Source of the DNA: Thermanaerovibrio acidaminovorans DSM 6589
GTDB taxonomy: Bacteria; Synergistota; Synergistia; Synergistales; Synergistaceae
Direction: 5' to 3'
Length of the DNA: 64,000 bases
Assembly: GCF_000024905.1 (NCBI RefSeq)
Contig: NC_013522.1
Location: forward strand, 1,736,001 to 1,800,000
The position numbers and the translations under genes are program-made. Under the pieces are notes generated by a model. That model did no database searches, was not told the origin of the DNA, and saw nothing but the letters and a program-made list of their open reading frames with translations. Each line of letters starts with the position of its first letter. The first letter of the stretch is position 1. Below, one piece after another: positions 16,635 through 25,831 of the stretch.

Positions 16635-17426
16635 ATGAGCCTTTTCAGCACAACGTTGCTTTACGAGAGCCCCACCCACAAGTTCTTCCACCTGGGATGG
16701 GAGGAGCAGGAGGAGGAGGGGTACGTCCAGACCAACCAGTACATGATCCAGGACGGGGACGAGGTGATCCTGCTGGATCCCGGCGGGGCCCACGTGTTCC
16801 CCCGGGTGCTGGCCAACGTGGCAGAGGTGGTGGACCTATCCAAGGTGCGCCACATCTTCTACACCCACCAGGACCCGGACGTCAGCTCCGGGGTCACCCT
16901 GTGGCTCCCCATCGCCGAGAGGGCCAAGGTCTACATATCGGGCCTCTGGACCAGGTTCCTGCCTCACTTCGGCGTCTACGACCAGCGCCGGATCGTGCCC
17001 ATACCCGACGGGGGCGGAACCCTCACCCTCGCATCCGGGACCCAGCTTCAGTTCATCCCCAGCCACTTCCTTCACTCCACCGGATGCTTCTCCCTCTACG
17101 ACCCGGTGAGCCGGATCCTCTTCTCCGGGGACATAGGGGCCGCGGTGTTCCCCCACGGCAAGAGGTACCCGGAGGTGCGGGACTTCGACGGCCACGTGCA
17201 GTACATGGAGGGCTTCCACAAGCGCTACATGGCCTCCAACACCGCGTGCCGCAAGTGGGTGGACATGGTGTCCCGGCTGGACATCGACGTGATCGCCCCC
17301 CAGCACGGGGCGGTGATGAAGGGGGAGGCGGCCAGGCGGTTCCTCAACTGGCTAAAGGACCTGCGCTGCGGGGTGGACATAATCGACAACTTCTACAACG
17401 CCCAGGGCAAGCTCTCTGCCCGCTGA
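16635..17426 (+). CDS. Diiron metallo-beta-lactamase-fold protein (ODP-like oxygen sensor)
   Basis: 263 aa, ATG after GGGGAGATGAGCC. It resembles the beta-lactamase half of flavodiiron proteins without the flavodoxin part. Candidate iron ligands are visible in order: THQDPD (H, D/E, D), the histidine in [16 protein letters not shown] (bridging Asp) and APQHGAV (His). The flavodiiron motif HxExDH reads H-Q-D-P-D-V, so one histidine is missing. The gene ends 16 bases before a soluble chemoreceptor. In Treponema denticola a similar stand-alone diiron protein (ODP) senses oxygen or iron for a soluble chemoreceptor; the same partnership is inferred here. An NO or oxygen reductase role is less likely without flavodoxin. 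Confidence 0.85.
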   Translation: MSLFSTTLLYESPTHKFFHLGWEEQEEEGYVQTNQYMIQDGDEVILLDPGGAHVFPRVLANVAEVVDLSKVRHIFYTHQDPDVSSGVTLWLPIAERAKVYISGLWTRFLPHFGVYDQRRIVPIPDGGGTLTLASGTQLQFIPSHFLHSTGCFSLYDPVSRILFSGDIGAAVFPHGKRYPEVRDFDGHVQYMEGFHKRYMASNTACRKWVDMVSRLDIDVIAPQHGAVMKGEAARRFLNWLKDLRCGVDIIDNFYNAQGKLSAR

Positions 17427-17442
17427 GGGGGGATACTACCCG

Positions 17443-18282
17443 ATGAGCGAGACCCCTAAGGTAATAAAATCCCTGGCGGGATCCCACTTCAGCAGCACCA
17501 TAATGAACTCCTTCATGTCCCAGCTGGACGAGGTGCTGGTCCGTCGGGTCATGGACGTCCAGCGGGAGCTGGGAGAGATCGCCGACAAGTTCCAGTCCCT
17601 GGAGCGCCTCTTCGGCCAGATCGTTCAGGAGTTCGAGCGCAGCAGCCGAGAGGCCCGGGACAACGTGGAGAACATCAACCGGATGAACATCAAGCTGGAG
17701 GAGGAGCTCCGCAAGTCCGGCACCGACATGGAGAGCATGAACTCCGACGTGGCCAAGACGGTGGACTCCACTTTCGAGACCTTGAACTCCTTCCTGGAGA
17801 TCGAGAAGATCGCCAAGGAGATCCAGAAGATCGCCAAGCAGACCAACCTGCTGGCGCTCAACGCCTCCATCGAGGCCGCCCGGGCGGGGGAGCACGGGAA
17901 GGGCTTCGCGGTGGTGGCCCAGGAGGTCCAGAAGCTGGCCATCGAGACCAAGGACGCGTCGGAGAAGATATCCACCCGGGTCTTCTCCATCTCCACCCAG
18001 GTCCAGGGGGCCATGGAGAACGTCCGGCGGGTGAGCGAGATGTTCTCGGTGATCCGATCCTCCCTGACGGGCTTCATGGACTTCCTCTCCACCAACAAGG
18101 ACTTCCTGGGCCGGGTGGACCAGATAATGGAGTCCGCCAGCACCAAGATCTCCGCCGGCGCCACGGAGATGAACCAGTCGGTGAAGGTAATGGAGGAGGC
18201 CACCCTGCGCTTCAAGTCCATGGCGTCCATCATCTCCTCCATCGTGAAGGCCCAGAAGAACCTGAACGACGTGAAGCTATGA
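17443..18282 (+). CDS. Soluble methyl-accepting chemotaxis protein
   Basis: 279 aa with no membrane segment or periplasmic domain. It is almost entirely coiled coil. The signalling hairpin tip is well conserved ([17 protein letters not shown] and [16 protein letters not shown], about residues 126-167). The N-terminal part (1-60) contains a hydrophobic helical stretch that could be a sensing or docking site. It should form cytoplasmic arrays with CheA and CheW, which are not in the window. It is the second gene after the diiron protein, which probably provides the signal. A perfect palindrome after the stop should end the transcript. Confidence 0.92.
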   Translation: MSETPKVIKSLAGSHFSSTIMNSFMSQLDEVLVRRVMDVQRELGEIADKFQSLERLFGQIVQEFERSSREARDNVENINRMNIKLEEELRKSGTDMESMNSDVAKTVDSTFETLNSFLEIEKIAKEIQKIAKQTNLLALNASIEAARAGEHGKGFAVVAQEVQKLAIETKDASEKISTRVFSISTQVQGAMENVRRVSEMFSVIRSSLTGFMDFLSTNKDFLGRVDQIMESASTKISAGATEMNQSVKVMEEATLRFKSMASIISSIVKAQKNLNDVKL

Positions 18283-18312
18283 GCCAAGGGCCCGGGATCC
18301 CGGGCCCTTGGC
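18283..18312. terminator. Perfect 30-base palindrome between convergent genes
   Basis: GCCAAGGGCCCGGGA and its exact complement form a 15+15 palindrome two bases after the chemoreceptor stop and 23 bases from the manA stop. It can fold from either strand, so it is a probable bidirectional terminator. No U-tract follows on the plus strand, a common feature in this GC-rich window. Confidence 0.7.
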
Positions 18313-18335
18313 ATCTCACCCACTCACGCCCGCGC

Positions 18336-19274
18336 TCACACCCGGACCGCCACGGCGTCGAAGGCCCCCCGCATCTTAACCTCCCCGGGGAGGACCACCA
18401 GGTGATCCCCCGCCGCCACCGGCACCTCGATGTCCCCCAGGACCCATCCGGATCCGCGCGCCACGCTGACGCACAGGGGGCGGGACACCTCCAGGCAAAG
18501 CCCCTGGGGACTCACCCTCAGCTCCTCCACCGTGAAGGGCCCCCCATCCCACAGGGTCCTCCTCCCCCCGGGGGCCTCACCGCCCCTGACCAGATGGAGA
18601 TCCCACTGGGGCACCTTGACCGCCCTCAGGCCCCTCTCCAGGTGCAGCTCCCTGGGCCTCCCATCGGGACCCAGTCGATCATAGTCGTAGAGCCGGTAGG
18701 TGAGGTTGCTGGTCCGCTGCACCTCCAGCACCGTGACACCAGCGGTGAGGGCGTGCACCGTACCGGGGGGGATGAATACAAAGTCCCCCGGGGAGACCTC
18801 CACGGAGCGGAGAAGGAGGTCCCACCGGGAGCCCCTCACCATCTCCTCCAGCTCCCGGCGATCCCCCGCCCGGTGCCCCAGAACTATCCTGGCCCCCGGG
18901 GGGCAGTCAAGCACGTACCACCCCTCGGGCTTCCCCCAGTCCCCCTCCTCCCGGGCCATCCGGTCGTCCGGGTGTACCTGAACCGATAGGTCCTGAAGGG
19001 GGGATATGACCTTAACCATCACCGGGAACCGGTCCCCCCCAAGTCCCCCAAGCCCATGGTGGGACCCCATCAGCTCCCCCAGGGTGAGCCCCCGGAAGGG
19101 GCCCGCCGAGACCCGGCTCCTGCCCTCCGGGTGGTCCGATATGGCCCAGTACTCGCCGGTCCGCTCGGAGGGGATCCGGTAGCCGAAGAGCTCCCGGAGC
19201 CGCTCACCCCCCCATATCATCTCCTTGAAGACCCCCTCCATGGGGAGGATCGTGGACCAACCCACGACGTTCAC
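18336..19274 (-). CDS. manA: Class I mannose-6-phosphate isomerase
   Basis: 312 aa. Type I PMI motifs are all present: ISPLQDLSVQVHPDD (zinc His), GKPEGWYVLDC (zinc Glu region), FIPPGTVHAL (His), and VQRTSNLTYRLYDYDR with the catalytic arginine. It interconverts mannose-6-phosphate and fructose-6-phosphate. GTG start overlaps the EIIA stop (GTGA). As the last gene of the EIIBC-PRD-EIIA operon it suggests that the PTS imports mannose, or a sugar that yields mannose-6-phosphate. Length matches the short Firmicutes-type PMI (about 315 aa). Confidence 0.93.
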   Translation of the reverse strand: MNVVGWSTILPMEGVFKEMIWGGERLRELFGYRIPSERTGEYWAISDHPEGRSRVSAGPFRGLTLGELMGSHHGLGGLGGDRFPVMVKVISPLQDLSVQVHPDDRMAREEGDWGKPEGWYVLDCPPGARIVLGHRAGDRRELEEMVRGSRWDLLLRSVEVSPGDFVFIPPGTVHALTAGVTVLEVQRTSNLTYRLYDYDRLGPDGRPRELHLERGLRAVKVPQWDLHLVRGGEAPGGRRTLWDGGPFTVEELRVSPQGLCLEVSRPLCVSVARGSGWVLGDIEVPVAAGDHLVVLPGEVKMRGAFDAVAVRV

Positions 19275-19720
19275 CCTTCCAGGATCCCCAAAACCTCCTG
19301 CGGTGAGGATGCCCCCAAGAGGGACCTCCTCACCGCATCGTCCACAAGGCGTCGGCTCAGGACCTGGAGGATCTTGAGGTGCTCGTTCACCGCCCCCTCC
19401 TCGGGGACCCCTATCATGAAGACCAGGTGGGCCATCTCCCCGTCCAGGCTGTCCCAGTCAACCCCCCCGGGGCTGCGCCCGAAGGCCACGAAGGGGCTGA
19501 TCACATGGCGGCACTTGCCGTGGGGGATGGCTATCCCCATGCCCACCCAGGTGCTGCCCTGGGCCTCCCGATCCCGAAGGGCCTCCATGTAGCCCCCCAG
19601 GTCCTCCAATAGGCCCGCCCCCTTCACCAGGGACGCCAGCTCCTCCATGACCTCATCCTTCGTCCTTCCCCGGAGCTCCAGCTTAACCAGCTCCGGGGGC
19701 ATCAGCTCCCGCACGTTCAA
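19271..19720 (-). CDS. PTS fructose-type EIIA component
   Basis: 149 aa, covering one EIIA(Fru/Mtl) domain. The phosphorylated histidine is in VGMGIAIPHGKCRHV (about residue 63-70). It receives phosphate from HPr and passes it to the cysteine of the EIIB domain in the neighbouring EIIBC. It is encoded between the PRD regulator (start overlaps its stop) and manA, so it is co-translated with both. Homology to the nitrogen PTS protein PtsN exists, but the operon context argues for a sugar transporter role. Confidence 0.9.
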   Translation of the reverse strand: MNVRELMPPELVKLELRGRTKDEVMEELASLVKGAGLLEDLGGYMEALRDREAQGSTWVGMGIAIPHGKCRHVISPFVAFGRSPGGVDWDSLDGEMAHLVFMIGVPEEGAVNEHLKILQVLSRRLVDDAVRRSLLGASSPQEVLGILEG

Positions 19721-21657
19721 TTCAATCCACCTCGCATCGAATCTAAGATCTCCTCCCTGGTCCCGGCGAACATCATGCGCCTCAGGGTCTGTCCGTCCTC
19801 AGAAAGCCTGGCCAACTCCCCAAATAGCCCCCTGACCAGGCCCGGATCCGAGGATCTCAGGGCCATCATGAACACCATCCGGACCTCCTCCTCCCCCCAC
19901 AGTACGGGGCGGCGGGGCCTCATCAGGGCGATGGAGTCCCGGATCACCCGACGGGGGCTGCCATGGGGTATGGCCACCCCCCCGCCTATGCAGGTGGAGG
20001 ACTTCCTTTCCCTCTCCAAAGCGGCCCCCCCGTAGTCCTCGTCCACCGCTCCAGTCTCCGCCATCCTGGCGGAGAGGAAGCATATGATATCCCATCGATC
20101 CCCCAGGTCCTCCCCCAGGAAGATCAGGTCGGAGGACAGCATGGACCGGAGGATCGGATACCCTCCCGCGGGACGGCCGGGGGAGGAGGAGACCTTGCAC
20201 AGCAGCAGGTCCTCCACGCTTCTCATCTCCTCGTCCCTGAGGAGCGGGGTCACCACTATGTGCTGACAATCCAGATAAGCGGGGAGGGGGACGGTACTTA
20301 TCACCAGCCGGACTCGATCCTCTAGTACCACCTTCAGATCCTCCAGGGATCCCGCCCCGATGACCCTCACTCCCGGGAAGGCGGAGGAGACCTTGGCCTC
20401 CATCAGACGGAGTATCCCCACCCCCTGGGGACAGAACACCGCCGCTCGGACCTCCTCTTCCATGCCCCGAAGACGCTCCAACGCCGCCTGGACGTGGAGC
20501 ACCACGTAGCCCACCTCGTCCTCTGGGAGGTTGATACCCATATCCTCCTGGACCCTGGCGGCCCCCTCCAGACCCACTTCGAAGGAGTAGCAAAAGGCTC
20601 TCTTGATCTGTCCCAGGATGGGGTTGCTAGAGGGGAAGCCGCATCGAAGGCGGTTGATGGAGGTGGACAGGTGCCCCGACAGGTCCGCCAAAAGCTGGGG
20701 GTCCTCCTGAAGCCTCCGGTCCAGGGATCGGGCGAAGTGGTCCAGGAGGATCCGGGCCACCGCCTCCGCATCCCTGGCAAGCTCTTTCTCCCCCGGACAA
20801 CCAAGCCGCCTGGAGCTCATCACGTGCATGGCCAGGTATTCCACCTCTCCCGGTGGCATGGTGACCCCCAAACCTTCCTCCACCCACCTGGCCATCAGGC
20901 GGGCCGCCTCCATCTCCCGGCGGCCCTCAAGCCCCTCATCCCGGCAGATCTCCAGCGCTCCCCCGGTCCGGACCCGCTTTATGGACACCGCCAGGTGGAC
21001 CGTAAGGCCCAGCACCGCCTCCCCGGTGAGGCGCACCTGGGCCATCTCCAGCGCCCTCCTCACCCGGGCCTCCAGGAAAGACATCTCCCCGGGATGAAAT
21101 ATGGGATCCTCCATGGAAACCCGCCCCCGGAGGAAGTCATCGAAGCCATGGGATCCCAGGGAGAGCCAGAAGAGCCGGGACAGGGCCAGCCGAAGGGCCC
21201 CCTCCTCCCCCTCGATCCAGAGCCCCACGTTGGGCCGGCGGACCAGCCGGATCCGGTGCCCCGCCAGCCACGCCTCCGCCCTGTCCAGGGCCGCCGAGAT
21301 GGCCCCCCGGCCGGCGCCGGTGGCCTCCATGACCCTGGCCATCGTAACCGGGCAACGTCGGGGAAGGAGGAACCGGAGCACCCTTAGGTCCAGCTCCTCC
21401 AGGGGACGGTCCCTAGCACCCCCCAGGTCCCGGATCAGGCGCCCCACCTGGGACCGGTCCCCCAGGAGGGCCACCCCCCTACCGGGGCGGCGGTCCAGGA
21501 TGAGGCCGTAGCGGTCCCTCAGCGGCCCCTCCAGCTCCCTCACGTGGTTCCTCAGGGTCCGCTCGGAACAGCCCAGCCGCTGGGCCAGGTCCGAAAGGGG
21601 GGTGTAGTCCCTGGCCTCCGCCAGGAGCTTGAGAAGCCTGCGATGCCTCAAGTTCAA
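19717..21657 (-). CDS. PRD-containing PTS-controlled transcriptional activator (ManR/MtlR type)
   Basis: 646 aa. TTG start preceded by GGGAGGTGAGGGG. Domains in order: helix-turn-helix (about 1-60, SDLAQRLGCSERTLRNHVREL), a second DNA-binding module (about 90-155), PRD1 (about 195-290, histidines in LTVHLAVSIKRV and LAMHVMSS), PRD2 (about 305-400, LSGHLSTSINRL and VVLHVQAALERL), an EIIB-like domain (about 410-490, VFCPQGVGILR) and EIIA-like domain (about 500-645, GVAIPHGSPRR). Phosphorylation by HPr and by the EIIB of the transporter sets its activity. It probably activates the EIIBC operon in which it lies. Confidence 0.93.
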   Translation of the reverse strand: MNLRHRRLLKLLAEARDYTPLSDLAQRLGCSERTLRNHVRELEGPLRDRYGLILDRRPGRGVALLGDRSQVGRLIRDLGGARDRPLEELDLRVLRFLLPRRCPVTMARVMEATGAGRGAISAALDRAEAWLAGHRIRLVRRPNVGLWIEGEEGALRLALSRLFWLSLGSHGFDDFLRGRVSMEDPIFHPGEMSFLEARVRRALEMAQVRLTGEAVLGLTVHLAVSIKRVRTGGALEICRDEGLEGRREMEAARLMARWVEEGLGVTMPPGEVEYLAMHVMSSRRLGCPGEKELARDAEAVARILLDHFARSLDRRLQEDPQLLADLSGHLSTSINRLRCGFPSSNPILGQIKRAFCYSFEVGLEGAARVQEDMGINLPEDEVGYVVLHVQAALERLRGMEEEVRAAVFCPQGVGILRLMEAKVSSAFPGVRVIGAGSLEDLKVVLEDRVRLVISTVPLPAYLDCQHIVVTPLLRDEEMRSVEDLLLCKVSSSPGRPAGGYPILRSMLSSDLIFLGEDLGDRWDIICFLSARMAETGAVDEDYGGAALERERKSSTCIGGGVAIPHGSPRRVIRDSIALMRPRRPVLWGEEEVRMVFMMALRSSDPGLVRGLFGELARLSEDGQTLRRMMFAGTREEILDSMRGGLN

Positions 21658-21693
21658 CCCCTCACCTCCCGGCCCCGCATATCCCTCTCGGGG

Positions 21694-23088
21694 CTACTGC
21701 CGGCCCTTGAGCAGGTTCACCATGAGGGCGGTCACCGCCACCCCCACCGCCACGGCGGCGAAGAACATGGGGACGTTGTCCACCGCCTGGAGAACCGCCA
21801 CTATGGGGCCTCCGTGGGGCACGTGGTCCGTCACCCCGCTTAGCATGGCCACCACCGCCCCCACCATGGACCCCACCATTATGCTGGGTATAACCCGTAG
21901 GGGGTCCCTGGCGGCGAAGGGGATTGCCCCCTCGGTTATGCCCACCAGCCCCATGGCGAAGGCCGCCTTCCCTGCCTCCACCTCCTCGGAGGAGTACCGG
22001 GACCGGGCCAGCATGGTGGCCACCCCTAGCCCCAAGGGGGGCACGCATATGGCCACCGCGATGGGGCCCATCACCTCCGGGTGTCCCTCGGCTATCATGG
22101 CGGCACCGAACATGAAGGCCACCTTGTTGACCGGACCTCCCATGTCGAAGGCTATCATGGCCCCAAGGACCATGGCCAGGATAACCTTACTTGAGCCCTG
22201 CATGCCGTTGAGGAAGGCGGTGAGCCCCTCCATGACACCCGCTATGGGCCTTCCGATGACGAATATGAACAGGGCGGAGACCGCCAGGGAGCCCAGGATG
22301 GGTATCACCAGGATGGGCATCACCGGCTGGATCATCCTGGGCACCCGGAGCCCCTTTATGAAGCGCACCACGTAGCCCGCCACGAAACCCGCCACTATGC
22401 CCCCAATGAAGCCGGTGCCGGCGGCACTGCCGAAGAAGGACCCATTGGCCGCCACGTAGCCCCCCACCATGCCAGGGGCCAAGCCGGGCCGGTCCGCTAT
22501 GCTGTAGGCGATGAAACCCGATAGGATGGGGACCATGAAGGTGAAGCTGGCCACCCCCACTTGAAGGATGGTGTTCCACATGGAACCCTGGGGGATCACC
22601 AGCCCCTTGGGGGTGGGCTCACCACCAAGGGCCAGGGAGAGGGCGATCAGGAGCCCCCCCACCACCACGAAGGGGATCATGTAGGAGACCCCGTTCATCA
22701 GGTTCTGGTAGATGGGGGATTTGACCTCCGCCCGGGTGGCCAGCTTGGGTCCCTGGACCTCCGACGACGGCCCCTCCAGGACCGGCACGTCCCCCCGCTC
22801 GAAGCGCTCGATCAGCTGGTCCGCCAACTTGATGCCATCCGCCACCGAGACCTCCAGGACCCGCTTGCCCACGAACCGGTCCTTGTCCACCCCCTTGCCG
22901 GCGGCTATTATGACCCCCTCCGCCTGCCGGATCTCCTCGTCGGTGAGCCGGTTCTCCACCCCTATGGATCCCTGGGTCTCCACCTTGATCTGGTGCCCCC
23001 GGGCCTGCGCCGCCTTGGTCAGCTTCTCCGCCGCCATGTAGGTATGGGCTATGCCGGTGGGACAGGACGTGACCGCCACTAACCTCAT
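21694..23088 (-). CDS. PTS fructose/mannose-type EIIBC permease
   Basis: 464 aa from ATG at 23088 with GGGGAGGTG six bases upstream; the GTG at 23097 overlaps that site. EIIB occupies about 1-100 with the phosphocysteine in [16 protein letters not shown] linker leads to EIIC (about 125-460) with about nine membrane segments and the family segments GVSYMIPFVVVGG and FDMGGPVNKVAFMFG. No EIIA is fused; it is supplied by the gene at 19271. The sugar enters as a phosphate ester, and manA downstream points to mannose. Distinct from the second fructose system at 62306. Confidence 0.94.
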   Translation of the reverse strand: MRLVAVTSCPTGIAHTYMAAEKLTKAAQARGHQIKVETQGSIGVENRLTDEEIRQAEGVIIAAGKGVDKDRFVGKRVLEVSVADGIKLADQLIERFERGDVPVLEGPSSEVQGPKLATRAEVKSPIYQNLMNGVSYMIPFVVVGGLLIALSLALGGEPTPKGLVIPQGSMWNTILQVGVASFTFMVPILSGFIAYSIADRPGLAPGMVGGYVAANGSFFGSAAGTGFIGGIVAGFVAGYVVRFIKGLRVPRMIQPVMPILVIPILGSLAVSALFIFVIGRPIAGVMEGLTAFLNGMQGSSKVILAMVLGAMIAFDMGGPVNKVAFMFGAAMIAEGHPEVMGPIAVAICVPPLGLGVATMLARSRYSSEEVEAGKAAFAMGLVGITEGAIPFAARDPLRVIPSIMVGSMVGAVVAMLSGVTDHVPHGGPIVAVLQAVDNVPMFFAAVAVGVAVTALMVNLLKGRQ

Positions 23089-23198
23089 GAAGAACACCTC
23101 CCCTTGGATGCCTTGGAACCGCTACGGGGATCTTAGCCCCCAATGGGAGGTCAAATGCGCATCGCAGGTTCCGGATGGGCGGCAATTTGCGGGGACGA
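23089..23198 (-). promoter_or_regulatory. Leader region of the EIIBC-manA operon
   Basis: This 110-base gap separates the anchored unknown protein from the PTS operon and must hold the PTS promoter if it is independently transcribed. On the minus strand a TTGACC lies near 23155, but its best -10 (TAAGAT) is only 13 bases away, so no confident promoter is called. The strong ribosome site of EIIBC is at its end. Confidence 0.3.
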
Positions 23199-24245
23199 TC
23201 AACGATCCCCCAGGAGGAGCCTCCCGTCCCCCCGGGAGGGGGAGTGGACCCTAAGGATCAGCCGTCCGGGGGAGAGGTCGGATATGACCTCCCCGATAGT
23301 CCCCCCCAGGGCGCCCCCAAGGGCCTCCACCCCTTTGGAATCCAGAACAAGCGACAGGGGCTCCCTGGGGGCGGGGGCATCCTTGAGCTCCTTGGGGATC
23401 TCGAGGGGCTCGCCTCCCCTCAGATACCCCCTTCCCTCCACGAAGAGGTCCCATCCCCGGTCCGACAGGAGCAGCATGACCCGTCTGCCCTGGGGGGCGC
23501 CGGCGCCGAAGGCCCCCCAGACGTCCCCCACCTCCGGGGCCAGGGAGGGAATGAGCCGGGCCAGCTTGGGAGCCATGGGACCATCCAGGGCCAGAAAGCC
23601 ATGGAGGGAGCCACTCCCCTCCATGGGCGGGGCAATGAGGTTCCGCTGCTTGAAGGGGCCCAGGAACCTCTCCAGCGGGGCGTGGAACGAGAAGCCCAGC
23701 TCACCCTCATGGTTCACCGACCAGGAGATCTCCCCCCGCTCACCGGTGGCCAGCCGGAAGATCAGCACGTCATCCCCTTTGGTCCTGCGCTGGTGGTCCA
23801 TCCTGACCGATGGGTCTATGAAGGCCTCCTGGATCCGGTCCAGGGCGAATTCGCTGGGGCCGAAGGCCCAGAGGGGCAGGGGCACCTTGCTGAGCAGCCT
23901 AAGATGGACCCCCGGGATCTCCAGGTTGGACAGCTCCCGGGCGTTGCCCCGGGAGGCCTGGAAGAGGCCCATCACGTGCCCGTCCTCCAGAACGATGGCG
24001 CACCGCCCCATATAGGGGAGGATTGGCTCCAGCCGCCACAACTCCTTGGGCATGAACCGCCATAGCCCCCAGTCCGCCAGCTGCCGGGCCGCCCGCGAGC
24101 CGTCCTTGAGCCCCACCACCACCCCCCGAGTCCTGGGGAGCATCCGGATCGGGTCCACCGTGACCAGGGCCTTGAAGGCCCACCAGCTCACCAGCCCCAG
24201 CAGGGGCAGCACCACCCAAAGGCTCTTCCGCACCGAGTACCTCAT
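23199..24245 (-). CDS. Membrane-anchored protein of unknown function
   Basis: 348 aa from ATG at 24245, preceded by GGAGGAGG with 7-base spacing and overlapping the ZnuB stop (ATGA); upstream codons in the same frame are antisense-like and rejected. A single N-terminal membrane segment (SLWVVLPLLGLVSWWAF, about 7-24) is followed by a soluble, mostly beta-rich domain outside the membrane. No metal-binding histidine cluster or known fold was recognised, so it does not look like a ZnuA substrate-binding protein. Its position as third gene after znuC and znuB suggests a function tied to that transporter or to envelope maintenance. Confidence 0.7.
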   Translation of the reverse strand: MRYSVRKSLWVVLPLLGLVSWWAFKALVTVDPIRMLPRTRGVVVGLKDGSRAARQLADWGLWRFMPKELWRLEPILPYMGRCAIVLEDGHVMGLFQASRGNARELSNLEIPGVHLRLLSKVPLPLWAFGPSEFALDRIQEAFIDPSVRMDHQRRTKGDDVLIFRLATGERGEISWSVNHEGELGFSFHAPLERFLGPFKQRNLIAPPMEGSGSLHGFLALDGPMAPKLARLIPSLAPEVGDVWGAFGAGAPQGRRVMLLLSDRGWDLFVEGRGYLRGGEPLEIPKELKDAPAPREPLSLVLDSKGVEALGGALGGTIGEVISDLSPGRLILRVHSPSRGDGRLLLGDR

Positions 24246-25045
24246 GAACCAGACCTCCTCCGTCTCAGGGTCCCCAGGACGGCTCCAAGGCCGAAGGGGA
24301 CGCAGGCCACCAGCACGATGCAGGGCCCGGACGGCAGATCCAGGACCCAGGATCCCCATATGCCCGCCAGGACGCAGGCCAGGCCGTAAAGACACGACAG
24401 GCCCATCATCCCCTTGAGGGACCGGCTCATCCTCTCAACCCCGTAGGGGGGGATGGCCAGTAGGGCCATGCACAGGATGAGCCCCACGGACCTCATGAGC
24501 ACCACCACCGCCAGGGAGGCCAAAACCAGCACGGTGAGCCTCACCCAGAGGGGCCTTATTCCCCTCACCTGGGCGAACTCCTCGTCGTAGGCCACCGCCA
24601 TCAGGTCCGGGTAGACCCTCCAGAGCACCAGGCCGCAGAACAGGGTCAGGACCCCCATGACCCACAGGTCCAGGTCAGAAACGGTGAGCAGGTTGCCGAA
24701 CAGGGGGCTGGACAGGTCCATCCCGTACCCCCCCGCCATGGACACGAAGATGACCCCCAGGGCCATGGCAAGGGACCATAGGGAGGACACCGCCGCGTCC
24801 AGCCTCTCCTGACCACGGGCGTCCAGCCTGGACAGGGCCACCGACGCCCCAAGAGTGGCCATCAGGGCCCCAAGGGAGGGGGAGAACCCCAAAAGGTACG
24901 CCAGCCCCACCCCCCCGTAGGCTATGTGGGACAGCCCCCCAGCCAGGAGGGACATCCTGAAGGTGACCACCACGGGACCCACCAGCCCAGCCATCAGGGC
25001 GGAGACGATCCCCGCCGCCAGGGCGTTAAGAAGCACCGGATCCAC
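24242..25045 (-). CDS. znuB: ABC-3 family metal transporter permease (ZnuB-like)
   Basis: 267 aa with about seven to eight hydrophobic segments and the ABC-3 family phrases SHIAYGGVGLAYLLG and VGLILCMALLAIPP. It would form the homodimeric membrane channel for Zn2+ or Mn2+ import with the ZnuC-like ATPase whose 3' end it overlaps by 20 bases. No substrate-binding lipoprotein (ZnuA) is encoded nearby. Metal choice cannot be told from sequence; zinc is the default for this family. Confidence 0.9.
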   Translation of the reverse strand: MDPVLLNALAAGIVSALMAGLVGPVVVTFRMSLLAGGLSHIAYGGVGLAYLLGFSPSLGALMATLGASVALSRLDARGQERLDAAVSSLWSLAMALGVIFVSMAGGYGMDLSSPLFGNLLTVSDLDLWVMGVLTLFCGLVLWRVYPDLMAVAYDEEFAQVRGIRPLWVRLTVLVLASLAVVVLMRSVGLILCMALLAIPPYGVERMSRSLKGMMGLSCLYGLACVLAGIWGSWVLDLPSGPCIVLVACVPFGLGAVLGTLRRRRSGS

Positions 25046-25808
25046 CGGATCCCTCCTCTCCGTGGGGCCTCAAAACCCGGTGGGGCAACCCGTGGGCCAC
25101 CAGCTCCACCGGACAGGTGCCATAGGCCAGCAAGACCGCCCCGGGATCAACCTCCGGGGCGGGATGATAGTGGAGGGTCCCCCTTACGCAGGCCACGGAG
25201 GTCGCCATGGACGAGATGGCCATTATGTCGTGGCTGGCCACGATGGCGGTGCCACCCCCATCACAGAAGGCCTTCAGCTCCCGGTAGAGCAGCTCCTGGG
25301 ACCCGGGGTCCAGGTTGGCGGTGGGCTCGTCCATAAGGATCAGCCTGGGCCGGGACACGAAGGCCCGGGCTATCAGCACCCGCTGCCTCTGCCCCCCGGA
25401 CAGCTGGCTCATCTTTAGCTCCCCGCAGGAGGCCACCCCGAACCGCTCCATCTCCTCCATGGCCAGCCGACGATCCTCCTCCGTGAGGGGCCGCCAGGGA
25501 TCCTTCCTCCCCAGGGCCACCACGTCCACCGCCCTTATGGGGAAGTGACGACGAACCGAGGTGTCCTGGGGCACGTAGCTCACCTGACGGCTCACCCCGG
25601 GCTCCACCCCCAACACCCGCACATGACCCCTTACGGGACTCAACAGCCCCAACAACACCCGAATGAGGGTGCTCTTGCCCCCCCCGTTGGGACCTATCAG
25701 GGCCAACAGCTCCCCCCTGGCAAGGGAGAGGTCCACCCCCCTCAAGGTCCACTCACCATCGTAGGAGAACCAAAGGTCTTTTACTTCCACATCATATGAC
25801 ATGGTCAT
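25026..25808 (-). CDS. znuC: ABC-3 family metal transporter ATPase (ZnuC-like)
   Basis: 260 aa. Walker A is [12 protein letters not shown], the signature is [15 protein letters not shown], Walker B is [12 protein letters not shown], and the switch histidine lies in IVASHDIMA. It energises the permease encoded immediately downstream. The start is ATG at 25808 or the in-frame ATG at 25802. It begins only 23 bases after the YhaN-like gene, leaving no room for a separate promoter with a Zur box, so transcription may come from upstream. Confidence 0.92.
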   Translation of the reverse strand: MTMSYDVEVKDLWFSYDGEWTLRGVDLSLARGELLALIGPNGGGKSTLIRVLLGLLSPVRGHVRVLGVEPGVSRQVSYVPQDTSVRRHFPIRAVDVVALGRKDPWRPLTEEDRRLAMEEMERFGVASCGELKMSQLSGGQRQRVLIARAFVSRPRLILMDEPTANLDPGSQELLYRELKAFCDGGGTAIVASHDIMAISSMATSVACVRGTLHYHPAPEVDPGAVLLAYGTCPVELVAHGLPHRVLRPHGEEGSGGSGAS

Positions 25809-25831
25809 ATTTTAACACCCATCCGGCGGGG

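Noticed and set aside
24246-24395. Extended N terminus of the anchored unknown protein
   Set aside because: The extra 50 codons lie inside znuB in another frame; the ATG at 24245 has a good ribosome site and starts a membrane segment.
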